Shown one piece after another: positions 6,711-10,732 of a stretch of DNA of 10,732 bases. Below the pieces are notes generated by a model, which was given only the letters and a program-made list of their open reading frames with translations, did no database searches and was not told where the DNA came from. The DNA is taken from NCBI GenBank assembly GCA_038222915.1, contig JBBRHH010000168.1:1-10732 (forward strand), read 5' to 3'. Position 1 is the first letter of the stretch; every line of letters begins with the position of its first letter. Origin of the DNA: JBBRHH01 sp038222915. Lineage in GTDB: Bacteria; Planctomycetota; Phycisphaerae; Tepidisphaerales; Tepidisphaeraceae. The position numbers and the translations under genes were made by a program.

Positions 6711-7406
6711 TCATTGAAGCTCGGCGTCCCGGACGCCCGCCCCATCGACCCAGCCGATCCGGCCATCCGCATGAAGCACACATGTTCGGATATCCGCGCT
6801 GGTCGGCCGTCGGTACAGGATGATCCCATCGGTACGCCGGTGCGGGCTGTCGGGGTTCAGATAGACATAGGAATTGCGGAGATCGGACGGCGTGTCCAAT
6901 GCCGCAATAAGGTCATCGTCGGATGGGGTTGCGCCCCAGCCAGATCGACGAAGTTCCGCCACACCGATGTAGTGCTCCACAAAGAGTTCTTTGAGATCGC
7001 CCGGATGCCTGCCACCCTTTGCGATCTTGAATCGGCCAATGGCCGCCGCCATCCGGCCGATGGCCGCTTCGCATCGATCTCGATAGTGTTTTTCAAGGCG
7101 CAGATTCGCTGCGTAATGGTCGAGAGGCAGGCAGGCAATCAATCCGGCGAAGCCGGCAACCAGGGCAAACACGGTAAATCGCCGGCCGCGCGGCGACAAG
7201 CGCCCGACGCGCCAGATCCACCACAGCCCGTATCCAAACTGAAGAGCCGAAGCCAGGAGAAACGAGATCCCGATGAGGGGTTGGAATTCAATGCGTTTGA
7301 GTGCCCCTGCCAGGATTGAGCGGACAAGTGCCAGGGTGATGCATGCGAGCACGGCGACGAGTCTTGTCGAGATAGTCGTACGCGGGTGCGAAATGTCGGG
7401 TCGCAT
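6711..7406 (-). CDS. Three-helix membrane protein with C-terminal H-A-D-G motif (D)
   Basis: The 231-aa product has three predicted membrane helices (about 14-36, 44-66 and 77-95). A soluble domain follows with a heptad-like start (LRLEKHYRDRCEAAIGRMAAAIGRFK, about 102-127) and GGRHPGDLKELF (131-142). That segment resembles the helix plus x-G-x-x-P-x-D-L-x-x-L pattern of pseudopilin-like planctomycete proteins, and CVLHADGRIGWV (209-220) resembles the F-A-D-G-H-V ending of prepilin-processing-associated (H-X9-DG) proteins. There is no prepilin leader peptide, so it is not itself a pilin. Function is unknown. The start ATG 7406 is supported by GGAAG seven bases upstream and a good promoter (7448-7475). 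It is a different family from A and B, although it sits in the same leftward block. Confidence 0.68.
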   Translation of the reverse strand: MRPDISHPRTTISTRLVAVLACITLALVRSILAGALKRIEFQPLIGISFLLASALQFGYGLWWIWRVGRLSPRGRRFTVFALVAGFAGLIACLPLDHYAANLRLEKHYRDRCEAAIGRMAAAIGRFKIAKGGRHPGDLKELFVEHYIGVAELRRSGWGATPSDDDLIAALDTPSDLRNSYVYLNPDSPHRRTDGIILYRRPTSADIRTCVLHADGRIGWVDGAGVRDAELQ

Positions 7407-7447
7407 AGCGATGCTTCCAGGGAACGACGGGCCTGCCAGCCAGCGTG

Positions 7448-7483
7448 ATTATAATGGCGCAAGACGGAATTTCATGAAATTCC
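7448..7483 (-). promoter_or_regulatory. Promoter and palindromic operator of gene D
   Basis: Read leftward, a perfect -10 box TATAAT (7448-7453) is preceded by ATGAAA (7470-7475, 4 of 6 to TTGACA) with a 16-base spacer. The -35 lies inside a perfect 18-bp palindrome, GGAATTTCATGAAATTCC (7466-7483), the kind of dyad that a dimeric repressor would bind. The predicted leader is about 35 bases. The palindrome is seen directly; regulation is inference. Confidence 0.55.
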
Positions 7484-7551
7484 AAGAACCACGGACAGCA
7501 TTATCTAACTTTTTCGGACCTGGACGCCCTGTTCGTCAGAGACACGACTGA

Positions 7552-7925
7552 TTAGAGCGCAAGTCGGAAACCCCGCACTTCCCAATCCGACCACGAGGAC
7601 GCAACCGGTCGCAGAAGCGAAGGCGGCATATTTGCGCCCAGCGCCCCGCCATCCACCAGGGCAGAGCGGCCAACGCATCCATCCATCGAATGACGCCCAG
7701 CCGTCCGCTGTCATCGCCCACGGCTAGAAATTCCGGAACGTAAGCCTGCACTTCAAAGGTTGAGTTCCGCTCCACGACCTCGTCCACCTCATACAGCAGC
7801 AGACGCTCACCGCGAAAACCAGCCGCGCCGGAAATGAGAAATCGCTCGTAGACCAGCGGAACATCCGACTTGATCCATTTCCTGAGCCGAACCAAACCTT
7901 CTTCTGTATCGCTCATCGAAAACAT
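7552..7925 (-). pseudogene. SMI1/KNR4 (SUKH) family protein, broken by a frameshift
   Basis: SUKH proteins include immunity proteins against polymorphic toxins as well as solitary members. The first part (from ATG 7925) reads LRKWIKSDVP, LLLYEVDEVVERN, TFEVQAYVPEFLAVGDDSG, the hallmark middle of the family. Near 7659-7661 the match leaves this frame. In another frame it resumes as LVDGGALGANMPPSLLRP, then VASSWSDWEVRGFRLAL and a TAA at 7552-7554, which is the normal family ending (V-D-x-G-x-L, VAxSxxxW). Adding one base in the CTGCCCTGG run restores a 124-aa protein of ordinary length. The unshifted frame instead runs to 7536 with an Arg/Cys-rich tail unlike the family. The ribosome binding site is weak; ATG 7916 is an alternative start. 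No toxin gene is nearby. A sequencing error could also explain the break. Confidence 0.75.
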
Positions 7926-8104
7926 TACTCGTTCAGGCCGACACCGTTCATCGTAGACTGATGCTGGCGTACCACCGTCTTGTCGCACGGGAGGATTGTG
8001 GGCGGGCGAGAGGGACGGAGTGATGCGGCCGGGCCTCGGAGCCGCAGAGGCGTCGAACGGAAACTCGACGCAGCGCCTGCCAGCCGGTTCGGATCCGGGG
8101 CGCG

Positions 8105-8123
8105 ACGGGACGATTGGGACGCG
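8105..8123 (+). repeat. Dispersed 19-bp repeat, copy 4
   Basis: Reads ACGGGACGATTGGGACGCG on the + strand, followed by GGATTTCGT, which resembles the GGATTAGGT after copy 2. It lies in the gene-poor region about 180 bases upstream of the SUKH start. Confidence 0.6.
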
Positions 8124-8332
8124 GGATTTCGTAAGGGGGTGGGGATGAAGACAAGACACGCCCGCGATCTGCGCAAGCACCTCAAAGCCCGCCAGCCAAA
8201 AGGCAGGCCCCCGCCCGTTCACGGCATTCCCACCCACCTGCCAGCGCAACAAAACGCCCGCCGCCAGACGCTTTGCGTTGACTGCGGGCATTAAGGACGA
8301 ACGCTTCCGCTTGTGCCGTGTCAAAGGCTTTT

Positions 8333-8367
8333 GGTCAAACCCATGAAAAAAAACGTGGGTGATGACC
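8333..8367. other. Imperfect hairpin with an A8/T8 loop
   Basis: GGTCA-A-ACCCA (8333-8343) pairs with TGGGT-GA-TGACC (8356-8367), two 5-bp helices around a small internal loop. The 12-base apical loop contains eight A residues on the + strand, or eight U on the other. It is in no gene and no role is known. Confidence 0.4.
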
Positions 8368-8401
8368 TCAATTCGCACGCCAGTTTCCCGGCTCGCGAAA
8401 C

Positions 8402-8422
8402 GGCAGGACTTTTGATCCTGCC
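8402..8422. terminator. Weak terminator-like hairpin
   Basis: A perfect 7-bp stem, GGCAGGA with TCCTGCC, has a 7-base loop (CTTTTGA on the + strand). What follows is only mildly pyrimidine-rich rightward and GTTTCG leftward, so termination is uncertain. It could end a short leftward transcript from the promoter-like sequence at 8578-8606. Confidence 0.35.
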
Positions 8423-8577
8423 TCACCTCTCTTTCGCTTCCTGTCTGACCCGTTTGCATACACAAAACGGATACTGCAGTCGTGCGGCGGATAGGCGGTC
8501 ATCCCCGTGGGTTGCTTATCGGTTTGCCAATAATGTGCCTCAGAACCACGAACACGGCAGACCATTCGTACCGAAGA

Positions 8578-8606
8578 ATAGTATCGGTTAAATCGCCCCG
8601 GGACAA
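8578..8606 (-). promoter_or_regulatory. Weak promoter-like sequence
   Basis: Read leftward, TTGTCC (8601-8606) and TACTAT (8578-8583) each match the sigma-70 boxes at 4 of 6 positions, with an ideal 17-base spacer. No gene follows. Matches of this quality can occur by chance. Confidence 0.25.
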
Positions 8607-8751
8607 ATAAGAAATGGCTCAATTTGCACGCGAAACAACTTCACGAAATCCGCAAAAGCAAGTGGATTCCACGTTGACAATTCTCGCCCCAATCGGCCTT
8701 TGGAGAACCGCCGCCCACGCAGCGGACGCCGCACGCGTTCCACCAATGAAA

Positions 8752-8779
8752 GTCGCCCACACTTTTGGGTGTGGGCGAC
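8752..8779 (-). terminator. Terminator of the PSD1 gene
   Basis: A perfect 11-bp GC-rich stem, GTCGCCCACAC (8752-8762) with GTGTGGGCGAC (8769-8779), has a 6-base loop. It lies 42 bases downstream of the leftward PSD1 stop and is followed on that strand by TTTCATT. Confidence 0.75.
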
Positions 8780-8821
8780 GAGAATCTTACAAAATTCGCT
8801 TCGCGTGCGTCCGCGGGTGGA

Positions 8822-10732
8822 CTAGTTGATGTACGCGATTTCGTTGGTGAACAGCAGTGCCTGGGCATACTCTTCCCACAGCGTCAACGGACGGCGATCG
8901 ACCGCTTCGCCGGCGTTCTTGATGGCGTCTTTTCCGCCGCCCATCATCATCGCCATGTCGTTGGGATCGGTCTTGGGCTTGTTGCCCGTCGACTTGGGCC
9001 CGCGGTTCAGGTTCGGATCGTAGAAGTTATGGGCCTTGAAGAAATCCGCGGCAAGCGAGACTTCAACACCACGCGGATCACGCGAGAATAGCTCGCGATA
9101 GAGCGCGGTCACACGTCCGTCGTCATTGGTCGCGGCCAGAAATTCAGGACGGTTCACCACACGACGGGCCACGTCGGCACTCATCGGACTGTTCATCAGG
9201 AACAGCGCCTGCTGCGGCACAATCGTCGAGGTTCGTTTGCTGTTGGCCCGATTCGGGTCCGGGAAGTCAAACTCCTGGATCAACTCGGGAAGCTTGCCGC
9301 GATCGATGTAACCGTAGATGGAGCGGCGGAAGCTGTAGGGCTCATCGGAAAGGTTCACAGGCCGACCACCGATGTGCTGCAGATCGATGTTGCCGGTGAA
9401 CATGAGCAACGTGTCACGAATGGATTCAAAATCCAGCCGGCGGATGTTGGCACGCCAGATCAGCGTGTTGGCAGGGTCCTTCTTGGCGAAGGTTGCATTG
9501 GTATCGCTGCTCTGCTGATAAGTCGCCGACAGCATGATGAGCTTGTGCATCTTCTTCATCGACCAGCCGTCTTCCATAAACTTGGCAGAGAGGTAGTCGA
9601 TCAACTGCGGATGCGTCGGCGGCTCAGACTGCACACCCATATCGTCGGGCGTATGCACGAAACCTTCACCAAAGTGATGCATCCAGATTCGGTTGATCGC
9701 CACGCGGGCGGTCAACGGGTTGTCCTTGTTGCCGATCGCCTCGGCCAACTCAAGCCGGCCGCTGCCGATCTTGAAGGGCTTGCGATCCGGGCCGGACAGA
9801 ATCGTCAGGAACTGGCGGGGAGCAATCGGACCCCGCTTGCTCTGATCGCCATGGACGAAGATGTTGGAGTCGTGTGGGTTGGCGTCGGCGACAATCATCG
9901 CCTTGCCCGGATCACCCGGATGTGTCAGCTCAAGGGCGTTGATGGAACTAAAGGTGAAGCGGTCCTGTGCATTGTTCCCCAGAGCCAGTCCGCCAACGAT
10001 GTTGCGGAGATGCGCGGTCGTCAGTGCCGAGGCCGGTTCAACGCTGCTGAACGGGGTCAGGCCAAGCTTGGCGGCCGCGTCATCGGAACCCGCAAACGAA
10101 GCCGTCGTGGCGGTGCGGGCGGCTTGAAGGTAAGCCTCAGTCTTGGAATCCAGGCCAGCAAACATCTTGGCATAAACGTTTGCAACGTCCTTGAGGTCTT
10201 TAAGTGAGCCCGCCGAAACGTCCTTGAAGGCCGCGATAACCAGTGGATTCAGGTTCTTGTCGTTAGCAACTTCGTCCAGAAGCTTTTGGGCCATCTTGGG
10301 CATTTCGCCTTGGGGGACTTCGGCAAACCAGGCCAGCGGTCCAAAGACCGGATCATTGCCGCGATGCCGGCCCAGTGCACCGATCAGATCGGTATCGAGC
10401 TTGTTGTCAGCGATCAGCTTTCGCTTCTCGGCAACCGTCTCGGCCGTCTCCTTGGCGGAGAGCATCTGCACCTGAATGTAGGCCGCCGCGTTCTTGCGGA
10501 ACTCAGCCGACTTGGCCTTGATGGTGTCGTAGTAAATGTCCTTGTTCTTCTGCTCGAGAGCAGCCAGCTTCTTCTCATAGTCGGCCGTCTCAGCAGCCGT
10601 TGGCGGCTTACCAATGGTCGGCTTATCGGCAGGCTCGGTAATGCTCGAAAAGATCCCGTGCAGGGCGTAATAGTCGGCAGTCGGGATCGGATCAAACTTG
10701 TGATCATGGCAGCGGGCACAGCGCAGCGTCAG
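8822..10732 (-). CDS. PSCyt1/PSD1 (DUF1549-DUF1553) protein, 5' part outside the window
   Basis: The 636 visible residues are open to the window edge, so the N-terminus (usually a signal peptide and a cytochrome-like PSCyt1 domain) is missing. The first visible residues are LTLRCARCHDHKFDPIPTAD, the classic end of DUF1549, with CxxCH at 10706-10720. A Lys/Glu/Ala-rich linker follows, with AETADYEKKLAALEQKNKD at about residues 46-64. DUF1553 is identified by NPLTARVAINRIWMHHFGEG, GWSMKKMHKLIMLSATYQQS, IRRLDFESIRDTLL, RTSTIVPQQALFLMNSPMS and the terminal LLFTNEIAYIN. These proteins are abundant and nearly specific to planctomycetes and relatives, are probably exported, and are often paired with a DUF1501 gene to the 3' side. 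Here the 3' neighbour is a terminator, so this copy seems to be last in its unit. The biochemical role is not established. Met-Met-Met-Gly-Gly-Gly near the end is an odd loop. Confidence 0.93.
   Translation of the reverse strand: MTLRCARCHDHKFDPIPTADYYALHGIFSSITEPADKPTIGKPPTAAETADYEKKLAALEQKNKDIYYDTIKAKSAEFRKNAAAYIQVQMLSAKETAETVAEKRKLIADNKLDTDLIGALGRHRGNDPVFGPLAWFAEVPQGEMPKMAQKLLDEVANDKNLNPLVIAAFKDVSAGSLKDLKDVANVYAKMFAGLDSKTEAYLQAARTATTASFAGSDDAAAKLGLTPFSSVEPASALTTAHLRNIVGGLALGNNAQDRFTFSSINALELTHPGDPGKAMIVADANPHDSNIFVHGDQSKRGPIAPRQFLTILSGPDRKPFKIGSGRLELAEAIGNKDNPLTARVAINRIWMHHFGEGFVHTPDDMGVQSEPPTHPQLIDYLSAKFMEDGWSMKKMHKLIMLSATYQQSSDTNATFAKKDPANTLIWRANIRRLDFESIRDTLLMFTGNIDLQHIGGRPVNLSDEPYSFRRSIYGYIDRGKLPELIQEFDFPDPNRANSKRTSTIVPQQALFLMNSPMSADVARRVVNRPEFLAATNDDGRVTALYRELFSRDPRGVEVSLAADFFKAHNFYDPNLNRGPKSTGNKPKTDPNDMAMMMGGGKDAIKNAGEAVDRRPLTLWEEYAQALLFTNEIAYIN

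Larger units (their letters stand above)
7926..8821. other. Gene-poor region of about 0.9 kb
   Basis: I find no convincing gene here. Frames are open on both strands, but their translations are rich in Arg/Pro/Ser with no recognisable motif and no good ribosome binding site. Contents I can name are the 19-bp repeat (8105-8123), an A-looped hairpin (8333-8367), a second hairpin (8402-8422), a weak leftward promoter (8578-8606), and the terminator of the PSD1 gene (8752-8779). I saw no tRNA. A small RNA gene is possible. Confidence 0.5.

Noticed and set aside
6299..6829. 176-aa leftward frame between gene D and remnant C, including a small ORF starting MYIEQKTDGNRIYKVRK
   Set aside because: It overlaps gene D's end and remnant C's start in another frame and runs through the hairpin terminator. 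The short stretch faintly recalls the start of Nop10 proteins, but the rest does not match and there is no good ribosome binding site.
7926..8465. N-terminal extension of the SUKH frame to a 309-aa protein
   Set aside because: The extension contains a dispersed repeat copy, has no family similarity, and SUKH proteins of this type normally begin near 7925.
8368..8622. 84-aa leftward ORF in the gene-poor region
   Set aside because: There is no recognisable motif and no ribosome binding site at a good distance, and it covers a hairpin. It could be real, but I cannot support it.
9374..10207. 277-aa rightward frame opposite PSD1
   Set aside because: It is a shadow of the strongly recognisable DUF1553 coding sequence on the other strand.

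Overview
The window looks like a piece of a GC-rich Planctomycetota chromosome, probably a Phycisphaerae-like lineage. The main evidence is a PSCyt1/PSD1 (DUF1549-DUF1553) protein with a CxxCH motif at the right edge. Two paralogous membrane proteins also carry the zinc ribbon CxxC-Y-D-x-R-A-T-P-x-x-C-P-E-C-G, which I know mainly from planctomycete proteins. Taxonomy is inferred from these families only.

Layout. Bases 1-2542 read rightward: a divergent leucyl/phenylalanyl-tRNA-protein transferase homologue (Aat family), a YIP1-family membrane protein, and a class I methyltransferase of the METTL21/NNT1-like group. The last two are almost touching and probably form one transcript. A strong bidirectional hairpin terminator (2550-2579) separates them from everything else, which reads leftward: a glycine-tailed RRM RNA-binding protein with its own promoter, then (going right) two tandem zinc-ribbon membrane paralogues (A, B), a gutted third copy (C), a three-helix membrane protein with an H-A-D-G end (D), a frameshifted SMI1/KNR4 (SUKH) protein, about 0.9 kb without a convincing gene, and the 3' two-thirds of the PSD1 gene.

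The stretch from about 3.3 to 8.2 kb looks like a zone of duplication and decay. There are three copies of one gene family, one of them reduced to its two ends with an in-frame stop. There is a SUKH gene broken by one missing base. Four copies of a 19-bp motif (core ACGGGACGAWYGGGACGC) sit in or beside the gaps between these genes. I found no complete insertion sequence, CRISPR array, tRNA or rRNA.

Points most worth a second look: the Aat homologue has replaced the positions equivalent to E. coli W49, F153, E156 and Q188 while keeping D186; the dispersed 19-bp repeat; the reconstructable decay of copy C and of the SUKH gene; and a perfect 18-bp palindrome over the -35 region of gene D. I see no complete undescribed multi-gene system. 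The best candidates for novelty are the altered transferase and the repeat-linked paralogue array.
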